Shown here piece after piece: positions 6,193 through 12,787 of a stretch of DNA of 17,740 nucleotides. This DNA comes from Prevotellaceae bacterium UBA2718 (lineage in GTDB: Bacteria; Bacteroidota; Bacteroidia; Bacteroidales; Bacteroidaceae), in the NCBI GenBank assembly GCA_002353975.1, contig DEKQ01000107.1, positions 1 to 17,740 on the forward strand, given 5' to 3'. The position numbers and the translations under genes are program-made. The notes under the pieces are model-generated. The model saw nothing but the letters and a program-made list of their open reading frames with translations, was not told the DNA's origin and made no database searches. How positions within the stretch are numbered: position 1 is the first letter of the stretch; each line of letters begins with the position of its first letter.

Positions 6193-6194
6193 CT

Positions 6195-7724
6195 ATGAAC
6201 AAAACATTCAAGAGAATTGCATTCTGCACCCTCGCACTATTGGCCGTGGGAGCAGCAAAGGTAAGTGCTGACACAGAGACGTATGACTTTACAACGTTAG
6301 AAGGCAACCCTATCAATCAGGATAGTGAGCACTACGCAACAGGGACAACCCTTTATCTGTTGGCTGTCGAGGGTAACAATTTTAGCAACAGATTTGCCAT
6401 CGGTCCAAAAGAACGTACTGGCACTAATGGATTCTACTTCAGAATTGCTAATGATACTTATAAAGGACTGTATTCGCAATATGCCGACCGCAATTTCTCC
6501 ATTCTGAATCTGGTGAAAGGCAATCGCGTCACCCTGACGCTCAGTAATAACGTTGGGACATTGAAATTTGTCAATGGCGATGTCGTAGTAAGCGGTAAGA
6601 CTTATACCGTCGAAGCTGGCAACCTTGACTTCGTCACCACTGGCGGTGTCTATATTGAGAAGGTGGTCATTGAAGACCCTGTATCGACTGTTCCTGTTAC
6701 GGTTGGTGTTGCAGGGTATGCAAAAACATACAATCTCGTGCAGGCAGCCGAGGGAAGCACTGTGCTGCCCACATGGGGGGCCGAGGTGAAGAGCGGCGGC
6801 GTGGACCTGAACCTGCTGGCTACCGCCGACAACACCTTCGACAACCGCATTGCCGTAGGCCCCAAATCGCGCAACAACGATAGCGGCAACTGCTTCAAGT
6901 TCCGCACCTCTGGCGACTGGAAGGGCCTTTGGTCGCAGTATGCTGACCGCAACATCTCTATTCTGAATCTCAAGAAGGGCGACAAGGTTACCTTTACCAT
7001 CAGCAAGAACGAATCTACACTGAAGTTCGTCGGCGGCAACGCCGTGGTCAGTGGCCAGGCCTATACCGTTGAGGCCGACGGCAACCTTGACTTTGTCACC
7101 ACGGGCAGCGTGTATATTGAAGACATAACGATTTCGAAAGAGGAGCAGAACATCGGCGGAGCCACACTTGTCAGCTCAAGCGCACTCGACTTCACCAGTG
7201 CAACTGTCAAGGCATATATTGCGACAGCCGCAGAAGGGGGCAGCGTGACATTCAGCAGGGTAAAAAAGGTGCCCGCCAACACGCCGCTCTACCTGAAAGC
7301 AGCTTCCGTCATCACCGAAGACATTCCCGTTCTCACTGGTGACCCAGAGGCCATCACCACCAACCTGCTGAAGGGGTCAGCAAGTGCTACAACCTCTCTG
7401 ACTTCTACCGATGACACGAAGTACTACGTCTTTGGCGTACTCAACGGCGACGCAGGCTTCTACCCCGTTGGCACAAGCAAGCTGACCAGTGCTGCCGGCA
7501 AGGCTTATCTGGAGCTGACCGCCGCCCAGGCCACTGCCGCCGCTGCCAGTGCCCGTAGCATCAGCATGATATTCGAACACGGTAGCGAAACGACTGGCAT
7601 CAGCACCGCCAAAGTGAACACCCAGGCAGATGACAACGCCTGGTACACTCTGCAAGGCGTGCGAGTGGCTCAGCCCACACGCGGCATATATGTGAGAAAT
7701 GGCAAGAAGATAATCGTTAAATAA
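6195..7724 (+). CDS. Secreted protein with two tandem beta-rich domains and a Bacteroidales C-terminal module
   Basis: This 509-residue protein starts with a signal peptide (MNKTFKRIAFCTLALLAVGAAKVSA, cleavage near residue 25). Two homologous domains follow, about 27-160 and 176-315. They share SQYADRN-SILNL, then VKG/KKG, TLKFV, VVSG, TYTVE/AYTVE, NLDFVTTG and VYIE in the same order. A third region (about 325-465) carries the pattern KAYIAT, PANTPLYLK and YYVFGVLNGDAGFYPV, seen in many Bacteroidales surface or secreted proteins. The last about 30 residues (WYTLQGVRV, then RGIYVRNGKKIIVK) match the common C-terminal tail of secreted Prevotella/Bacteroides proteins and resemble, but do not prove, a type IX secretion sorting domain. 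No catalytic motif is visible; a binding or adhesive role is a guess. A 52-codon gene follows after 22 bases. The first domain's DNA is visibly more AT-rich than the second's. Confidence 0.85.
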   Translation: MNKTFKRIAFCTLALLAVGAAKVSADTETYDFTTLEGNPINQDSEHYATGTTLYLLAVEGNNFSNRFAIGPKERTGTNGFYFRIANDTYKGLYSQYADRNFSILNLVKGNRVTLTLSNNVGTLKFVNGDVVVSGKTYTVEAGNLDFVTTGGVYIEKVVIEDPVSTVPVTVGVAGYAKTYNLVQAAEGSTVLPTWGAEVKSGGVDLNLLATADNTFDNRIAVGPKSRNNDSGNCFKFRTSGDWKGLWSQYADRNISILNLKKGDKVTFTISKNESTLKFVGGNAVVSGQAYTVEADGNLDFVTTGSVYIEDITISKEEQNIGGATLVSSSALDFTSATVKAYIATAAEGGSVTFSRVKKVPANTPLYLKAASVITEDIPVLTGDPEAITTNLLKGSASATTSLTSTDDTKYYVFGVLNGDAGFYPVGTSKLTSAAGKAYLELTAAQATAAAASARSISMIFEHGSETTGISTAKVNTQADDNAWYTLQGVRVAQPTRGIYVRNGKKIIVK

Positions 7725-7731
7725 TTAAACG

Positions 7732-7737
7732 AGGAGG
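7732..7737 (+). promoter_or_regulatory. Strong Shine-Dalgarno sequence for the small peptide gene
   Basis: AGGAGG ends 9 bases before the ATG at 7747. Bacteroidetes genes rarely use Shine-Dalgarno pairing, and I saw no comparable site ahead of the other genes in this window, so this one is unusual and supports the small gene as real. Confidence 0.6.
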
Positions 7738-7746
7738 ACACTAACA

Positions 7747-7905
7747 ATGAAAAAACAATATATCAATCCAGAGATAAACGTTGTAGTGCTGAACATACAG
7801 TACCAACTGATGGCAGGCTCCATCACAGAGACACTGAAAACCACTGAGGTTTATGACGATGTGGAGAATGACGATGTCGAAGATATAGGCTTTGTCCAAT
7901 TTTAG
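7747..7905 (+). CDS. Small acidic peptide, 52 residues (MKK..PEI..LMAGS type), function unknown
   Basis: The product starts MKKQYINPEINVVVLNIQYQ, then LMAGS, then a 28-residue acidic tail rich in T, E, D and V (with EVYDDVENDDVEDIG) ending FVQF. Small proteins with MKK-x-Y-x-x-P-E, a VVxL stretch and L(M/L)AGS are, to my recollection, common and mostly unannotated in Prevotella and Bacteroides. The layout, a conserved leader-like N-terminus, a small-residue GS junction at about residues 24-25, and a variable tail, resembles a processed peptide precursor. No modifying enzyme or peptidase-transporter gene is nearby, so this is conjecture. The gene lies 22 bases after the secreted repeat protein with a strong Shine-Dalgarno site and is probably co-transcribed with it; a hairpin terminator follows at 8023-8068. 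Confidence 0.65.
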   Translation: MKKQYINPEINVVVLNIQYQLMAGSITETLKTTEVYDDVENDDVEDIGFVQF

Positions 7906-8022
7906 TTAGCATAGTAGTTTTGGTTGGTATTCCTGAGTCAGGCGTTGTTGCCATTGTGAAGATAGGCGATAAGAGCATAAAGATGCTGATATAGTAATCA
8001 GTTCAACTTTCGAAAGTATGAG

Positions 8023-8068
8023 AAACGGCCTGCGCAATCGTCCCTTAGGGCCGAGCGCAGACCGTTTT
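8023..8068 (+). terminator. Intrinsic terminator of the secreted protein/peptide operon
   Basis: AAACGG (8023-8028) pairs with CCGTTT (8062-8067) and CTGCGC (8030-8035) pairs with GCGCAG (8055-8060), with a one-base bulge on each side. CCC-TTA-GGG (8042-8050) caps the structure, and a short T-run follows at 8065-8068. It lies about 120 bases after the peptide gene. Confidence 0.7.
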
Positions 8069-8188
8069 ATCACCCAAATTGATGCAGATACTTTTCTAAA
8101 GTTTTTAGTCAATTTAGGTGGCGAAACTATAGTTTGCTTATAAATATTTACTGTAGTCTTACACAATCATGAAGGGCATCCACACGGG

Positions 8189-8378
8189 GTTTCCGTCCCC
8201 CGGGAAACGGGGGAACCGAAGGGGGTTGAAGGCGTCCTCGCCCGCGATGCCGCTTGCGGCATTCTGCACAATGTAGGATGAAGGATGAGGGATGAGGGAT
8301 GAAGGATGAGGGATGAGAGGCGCCCCTTGCAGGGGCAGAGAGGTCGAACATTATCCTACGCGGGCGAGGACGCCCACG
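8189..8378. repeat. GC-rich multi-palindrome element enclosing a heptamer array
   Basis: A perfect 16-bp inverted repeat frames the element: GGCGTCCTCGCCCGCG (8231-8246) and CGCGGGCGAGGACGCC (8359-8374). Nested inside are a hairpin ATGCCGC/GCGGCAT (8247-8253, 8256-8262), GTAGGAT/ATCCTAC (8273-8279, 8353-8359) and GCCCCT/AGGGGC (8322-8327, 8331-8336). Just outside, GTTTCC/GGAAAC (8189-8194, 8203-8208) adds another. The whole could fold into a cruciform or a branched RNA. It resembles a MITE or REP-like element; no transposase is present. It lies between two terminators, where insertion would be harmless. Confidence 0.75.
8276..8317 (+). repeat. Heptamer tandem array, six copies of GGATGAR
   Basis: Six uninterrupted heptamers run in the order GGATGAA, GGATGAG, GGATGAG, GGATGAA, GGATGAG, GGATGAG, so the true period is 21 bases repeated exactly twice. 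The array sits in the central loop of the palindromic element. Copy number may vary between strains. Confidence 0.9.
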
Positions 8379-8427
8379 TCCCCGGCCTCGGCAAGCTCAA
8401 TCAGCAAGCATCCATACAAAAATGGAC

Positions 8428-8458
8428 GAGGGTGTGTCAAAAATTTTGACACACCCTC
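8428..8458. terminator. Long palindromic terminator between the EF-G2 gene and the repeat element
   Basis: GAGGGTGTGTCAAAA (8428-8442) and TTTTGACACACCCTC (8444-8458) form a perfect 15-bp stem around one base. TTTTGTTGTTG follows on the plus strand. On the minus strand, the direction of the EF-G2 gene ending at 8492, the T-run is displaced (ATTTTTG about 5 bases past the stem), so leftward termination may be less efficient. Confidence 0.8.
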
Positions 8459-8491
8459 TTTTGTTGTTGCTATAATTGGGAAGTGAAGTGT

Positions 8492-10645
8492 TTACTCCTC
8501 GTCCTTCTGCTCGTTCTCTGCTATGAGCTGCTGCTGCAGGTCTGTAGGCATGAGCTCGTATGATGAGAACTTCGTATTGAATGATGCACGTCCACCTGTG
8601 AGTGATGAGAGTGCGATGCTGTAGTTGGAGAGTTCCTTGAGTGGTATCTTGGCCTGAAGCTTCTGATAGCCATTCTCCATGTCCATTCCCATGATGAGGG
8701 CGCGGCGTCCCTGCAGGTCGCTCATCACGTCGCCGGTAAGGTCGGCTGGCACATAGACCTCAAGGTCATATATAGGCTCAAGGATCTTTGGCGCTGCCTT
8801 CTTGAATGCCTCGGAGAATGCGTTGCGTGCGGCAAGCATGAACGATAGCTCGTTAGAGTCAACCGGGTGCATCTTGCCGTCATAGACGATGACGCGTACG
8901 TCGCGTGCGTATGAGCCTGTCAATGGGCCGCGCTCCATCTTCTCCATCACACCCTTCAGGATGGCAGGCATGAAGCGCATATCGATGGCACCGCCCACAA
9001 CGGTATTGATGAACACGAGCTTGCCGCCCCATTCCAAATCAACCTCCTCACGAGACTTGATGTTTATCTTCACGTCCTGGCCTCCGAGCTTGTATGTCGT
9101 TGGGTCGGGCATTCCTTCTGCGTAAGGCTCTACGATGAGGTGAACCTCACCGAACTGTCCGGCACCACCTGACTGCTTCTTGTGGCGATAGTCAGCCTGT
9201 GCGCTCTTTGTGATAGTCTCACGATATGGGATGCGTGGCTCAGAGTACTCTATCTGAATCTTGTCCAGGTTCTCCAGCCTCCACTTCAGCGTGCGCAGGT
9301 GGAACTCACCCTGTCCGTGTACGATGGTCTGACGCAGTTCCTTAGACTGCTCCACAACCCATGTCGGGTCTTCCTGACGCATGCGTATCAGCGCAGCCAT
9401 CATCTTCTCTGTATCACTCTCCTTCACTGCCTTGATGGCGCGAGAGAACTTAGGGTTAGGATACTTTATGAAGTCAAACTTATTCTCGCAGTCTTTGCCA
9501 TTCAGCGTGTTGCCAGTCTTGACATCCTTCAGCTTGACGGTACAACCAATGTCACCTGCCACCATCTCTTCCACAGGAATACGTGTAGCTCCGGCAGGTG
9601 CAAAGATCTGTCCGATGCGTTCCTTGCTGCCACGGTCAGCATTTGTCAGGTCGTCACCACCGCGTATCTTTCCGCTCATCACCTTGAAGTACTGTACTTC
9701 GCCGATGTGTGGCTCCACGCCGGTCTTGAAGAAATATACGGACTCCGGACCGTTGGCATCAACTGCCACTTCCTCGCCGCGTGTGTTGTGTACCTTAGGC
9801 ATCTCGTCAACGAATGGTACGACATTGCCCAAGAACTCCATCAGACGGCGCACACCCATGTCTTTACCGGCACAAACGCAGAAGACTGGGAATATCGAAC
9901 GCGTAACAAGACCCTTGCGGATACCTTCGCGCAGCTCATCCTCTGAGAGTGTCTCCGTCTCAAAGAACTTCTCCATCAGGCCTTCATCGTTCTCTGCTGC
10001 AGCCTCTACCAGGGCTTTGTGCATCTCCAACGCCTTGTCCATCTCCTCTGCCGGGATGTCCTCGATAGTGGGTTTGCCGCCTTCAGGACCCCAAGAGTAC
10101 TTCTTCATCAACAGAACATCGATAAGGCTGTTGAAGTCCGGGCCCTCATTGAGCGGATACTGTATAGGCACTACCTTCTGGCCATACACCTCTTGCAGGC
10201 GCTCCAGCGTATTGTGGTAGTCGCACTTCTCGGCATCAAGCTGGTTAACGAGGAAGATGACAGGCTTCTTCAGCTTCTCAGTATAGCGGAAATGGTTCTG
10301 CGTTCCAACCTCAGGACCATACTGGCCGTTAATCAGCAGCACGCATGTGTCGGTCACTTCAAGCGCCGTCAGTGCTGCACCGACGAAGTCATCAGACCCT
10401 GGACAGTCGATGATGTTCAGCTTCTTGTTGTTAAACTCTACATGGAAAACCGTAGAGAACACGCTGTAGCCATATTCCTGCTCCACAGGGAAGTAGTCGG
10501 AAACGGTGTTCTTCTGTGTAATCCTACCACGTCTTGAGATGATGCCTGCCTCGTAAAGCAGAGACTCGGTCAGGGTTGTCTTGCCTGAACCGTCATTACC
10601 CAGCAGGGCAATGTTCTTGATTTCGTTTGTTTGGTAAACTCTCAT
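8492..10645 (-). CDS. fusA2: Elongation factor G paralogue (EF-G2/FusA2-like) with altered G domain
   Basis: This 717-residue protein has the full EF-G layout: G domain (1-280), domain II (about 295-385), domain III (about 395-475), domain IV (about 480-605, with the tip RHKKQSGGAGQFGEV at 487-501) and domain V (about 620-700). G1 is GNDGSGKT (16-23) and G4 is NQLD (134-137) in place of NKMD. Switch I lacks the invariant RGITI, reading EQEYGYSV (55-62). G3 reads DCPGSDDF (80-87): the catalytic histidine of DTPGH is replaced by Ser84. As I recall, Bacteroides thetaiotaomicron EF-G2 is a paralogue reported to drive translocation without GTP hydrolysis and to be needed under carbon starvation and in the gut; this protein is the same kind by length and motifs. 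It is the last gene of a leftward operon, 45 bases after the TPR gene, with a weak internal promoter candidate at 10663-10670. The gene symbol is by analogy; the main fusA must lie elsewhere. Confidence 0.88.
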   Translation of the reverse strand: MRVYQTNEIKNIALLGNDGSGKTTLTESLLYEAGIISRRGRITQKNTVSDYFPVEQEYGYSVFSTVFHVEFNNKKLNIIDCPGSDDFVGAALTALEVTDTCVLLINGQYGPEVGTQNHFRYTEKLKKPVIFLVNQLDAEKCDYHNTLERLQEVYGQKVVPIQYPLNEGPDFNSLIDVLLMKKYSWGPEGGKPTIEDIPAEEMDKALEMHKALVEAAAENDEGLMEKFFETETLSEDELREGIRKGLVTRSIFPVFCVCAGKDMGVRRLMEFLGNVVPFVDEMPKVHNTRGEEVAVDANGPESVYFFKTGVEPHIGEVQYFKVMSGKIRGGDDLTNADRGSKERIGQIFAPAGATRIPVEEMVAGDIGCTVKLKDVKTGNTLNGKDCENKFDFIKYPNPKFSRAIKAVKESDTEKMMAALIRMRQEDPTWVVEQSKELRQTIVHGQGEFHLRTLKWRLENLDKIQIEYSEPRIPYRETITKSAQADYRHKKQSGGAGQFGEVHLIVEPYAEGMPDPTTYKLGGQDVKINIKSREEVDLEWGGKLVFINTVVGGAIDMRFMPAILKGVMEKMERGPLTGSYARDVRVIVYDGKMHPVDSNELSFMLAARNAFSEAFKKAAPKILEPIYDLEVYVPADLTGDVMSDLQGRRALIMGMDMENGYQKLQAKIPLKELSNYSIALSSLTGGRASFNTKFSSYELMPTDLQQQLIAENEQKDEE

Positions 10646-10662
10646 AGTTTGTTTAGGTTTTG

Positions 10663-10670
10663 TAAAGTTA
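10663..10670 (-). promoter_or_regulatory. Weak internal promoter candidate ahead of the EF-G2 gene
   Basis: The minus strand reads TAACTTTA, one mismatch from TAnnTTTG, 18 bases before the start codon. If used, it would allow separate induction of the EF-G2 gene with a leader of about 10 bases. Confidence 0.25.
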
Positions 10671-10690
10671 ATATAAATTGTTATGGTTAT

Positions 10691-12787
10691 TTAGTCTTCA
10701 GATGCGAGGATTGCAATCTCTGCGGGTCCGATGCCATACATGCCCAGCAGCTCTGCATCCTCGTTGATGCTGTCCAGTCGTGTCTCTTTTGGTATGTTGT
10801 GCAGCAGCTTCATACCCTCTGCCATATTATTATTTATAATGTACGCGTAGGCAAGGTTCAGCATTCGGGATGTCTTTCCGTCCTTGTCTGAGACGGGCTT
10901 TTGCAGCGTGCTGAGTGCCTGCTCGGGCTTATGCACATACATCAGTGTCCATCCTAACGTGTTGTTTACGGTCACGTTATCAGGATTCTCATACTCCAGC
11001 TTATAGAGCAGGTTAATCACATCTTCCCCCTTGCCGGCCCTGGTCATCGCCATTGCGTAGTTCAACTGATAGCTGAGGCTCTCTGGTTTCAGCGTATGCA
11101 GGGCATCAAATGCTGATGCTGCCTTTTCGTAATCACCGGTGATGTAATATGCTCTGGCAAGTGAGCGGAGGGTAGGGATATTGTCGGGCTTCAATGCCAG
11201 GCATTTGTTATACCGCTCTATCGCTGCGTTGTAATGCTTCGTAAACAGCGCATACTCTCCGTAAGAGAACTGGTAGTCATACGACTCCTTGTCCTGAAAC
11301 TTGTCCAATATGCTTGTTATGGTTCGCCTCTCCTGTGTTCCGGGGGCTCTCTTTAACAAGAACAGGCACATCTCCTTCTTGTCTGCGTCGCTGATATAGT
11401 CCAATGAACAGAGCCACACGTTGCACTTGTCAAGTTCCGAGAAGGGATTGTATAGTCCTCTGCTCATGGAACTGAGACTGTAAAAGCGGTACAGATCCTG
11501 CAGGTATTGCAATCTCAGGAATGATGCCGAATGACTTCCCTCGCTGTCAGGAAACATTCCGATGGGGCCCACTTCACCGTCTTCCATCATCTTGCGTATG
11601 TTCTCAGGCACTCGCTTTATCACGTCGCTCATGGCGATGATGAACGAGTATTTGTCTGACTCACAGAAAGGACCACGTTTCGTTATGCGGTCAATGAACT
11701 GACTGTTCTTTACCGAACCGATGGAATTCTGTATGTCGGGGTGCTCCTTATAGAACGGCAGGAACCAGTTGATGGCCTTGTAGAAGAAGGGGAACCGCTT
11801 CATCTGTGAGAAACCTTCGAAGAATACGTCGGCGCCTTTTCGCTGCATGTTCACCATCTTCTGCACGCTGTGCTCCATCTCTTCCATTCCTCTCTCTTCG
11901 CGTTCATCGGCATTTGGGTCATAGGCTGCGTCCTTGCCGTCGGGTCCTTTGTCGGCGGGACGTTCCTTTATCCCCTCGGTAGTGATGATGAATGGCTGGT
12001 TCTTTATGATGTTTGGCATGATGCTCTCTCTCACCTTCTTGCTGTCATTGATGGCATTTGCGCATGAGAGCATCTGTACGTGAATCTCCTTCACGGCCTG
12101 CACGAAATCAGGACTGCATGCCATCAGGGCCACCGCGCTCATCTTCTTGCTGCGCGAATCGCAGCTGTAATATCTGCCTTCAGCCAATATGCACCCTGTG
12201 AATGCTCTCTGTCGCACCAGTTCCGATGTGCTGCGCACATACACTTCTGCCAGACATTGTGCCTTCACCGCAGAATGGTTCTCTAACAATGACAGGGTGA
12301 TTGCGCTGATAAGCGTAGCGCTGTCAGTCTCTCTGAAGTGCGGAGAAGTCAGAAACTCCACCCAGTCCTTTACGTCACTCTTCCTCCAGTGGTATGAGGC
12401 TATCAGCGCAAAGAATGCCCGCGTCAGAGCTTCATAGTGGCTCTGCTCGTCGGCAGCGTTAGAGAGTTGCATTCTCAGGGCGTCAACAGACAGGTCACGA
12501 TTTATGAGACTGCGCTTATAAGGCTGGAGTAGGGGAGTGTCAAGGATATTCTTGCGCACTGAGAGGTCATACTGTATGTCAAGCAGCGTGCGCTGTATTC
12601 CGTGAAAGAGTTCCTGCCGATGAGGGTCATTCATGCCTTGCAGCATATATTCCCTCATCATCGCAAAGTCCTGCTCCACGCTGTTCAGGCGTTCATTGAA
12701 ACCCTCGTACGGGTATTCCGACGCCATGTTGCGCAGATCGCGGATAGCTTCAGTTATCAGTCCTTTATGTATCTTCTCTTTAATCAA
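10691..12787 (-). CDS. Tetratricopeptide repeat protein, function unknown
   Basis: This 698-residue protein has no signal peptide or membrane segment, so it is probably cytoplasmic. The first 500 residues are helical and unrecognised, with a charged low-complexity linker at about 270-305 (KERPADKGPDGKDAAYDPNA region). Residues about 505-660 form four or so TPR units, for example EYALFTKHYNAAIERYNKCLAL, ARAYYITGDYEKAASAFDAL, NYAMAMTRAGKGEDVINLLY and LGWTLMYVHKPEQALSTLQ. TPRs bind partner proteins; the partner is not evident. The start codon overlaps the stop of the upstream lipoprotein gene in an ATGA arrangement, so the two are translationally coupled, and the EF-G2 gene follows 45 bases later. 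The shared operon suggests a role linked to translation under stress or to the lipoprotein, but no domain proves this. Confidence 0.85.
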   Translation of the reverse strand: MIKEKIHKGLITEAIRDLRNMASEYPYEGFNERLNSVEQDFAMMREYMLQGMNDPHRQELFHGIQRTLLDIQYDLSVRKNILDTPLLQPYKRSLINRDLSVDALRMQLSNAADEQSHYEALTRAFFALIASYHWRKSDVKDWVEFLTSPHFRETDSATLISAITLSLLENHSAVKAQCLAEVYVRSTSELVRQRAFTGCILAEGRYYSCDSRSKKMSAVALMACSPDFVQAVKEIHVQMLSCANAINDSKKVRESIMPNIIKNQPFIITTEGIKERPADKGPDGKDAAYDPNADEREERGMEEMEHSVQKMVNMQRKGADVFFEGFSQMKRFPFFYKAINWFLPFYKEHPDIQNSIGSVKNSQFIDRITKRGPFCESDKYSFIIAMSDVIKRVPENIRKMMEDGEVGPIGMFPDSEGSHSASFLRLQYLQDLYRFYSLSSMSRGLYNPFSELDKCNVWLCSLDYISDADKKEMCLFLLKRAPGTQERRTITSILDKFQDKESYDYQFSYGEYALFTKHYNAAIERYNKCLALKPDNIPTLRSLARAYYITGDYEKAASAFDALHTLKPESLSYQLNYAMAMTRAGKGEDVINLLYKLEYENPDNVTVNNTLGWTLMYVHKPEQALSTLQKPVSDKDGKTSRMLNLAYAYIINNNMAEGMKLLHNIPKETRLDSINEDAELLGMYGIGPAEIAILASED

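Larger units (their letters stand above)
5775..6194. other. Divergent intergenic region between the GH2 gene and the secreted repeat protein
   Basis: No gene seen. It holds the leftward promoter of the GH2 gene (5831-5838), a short inverted repeat (6078-6098), the rightward promoter of the secreted protein gene (6115-6122) and an AT-rich repetitive leader (6143-6192). GCACATAAT occurs at about 5933 and 6058, both in sequences of the type TGCACATAAT. Confidence 0.7.
7906..8491. other. Intergenic region between the small peptide gene and the EF-G2 gene
   Basis: No convincing gene. From 7911 to 7994 a plus-strand frame without a start codon reads IVVLVGIPESGVVAIVKIGD and on to a TAG, possibly a gene remnant. 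A terminator lies at 8023-8068, then about 100 AT-rich bases without visible signals, then the GC-rich palindromic element (8189-8378) and the terminator at 8428-8458. Confidence 0.6.

Noticed and set aside
7906..8166. 86-codon minus-strand frame after the small peptide gene
   Set aside because: It runs through the terminator hairpin at 8023-8068 and has no promoter or recognisable domain; I could not link it to a transposase.
8276..8317. CRISPR-like array
   Set aside because: The units are 7 bases with no spacers, so it is a simple tandem repeat. No cas genes are present.
9182..10220. Two long plus-strand frames (254 and 279 codons) opposite the EF-G2 gene
   Set aside because: They are antisense shadows of a well-conserved EF-G coding sequence, overlap each other and have no promoter or family resemblance.
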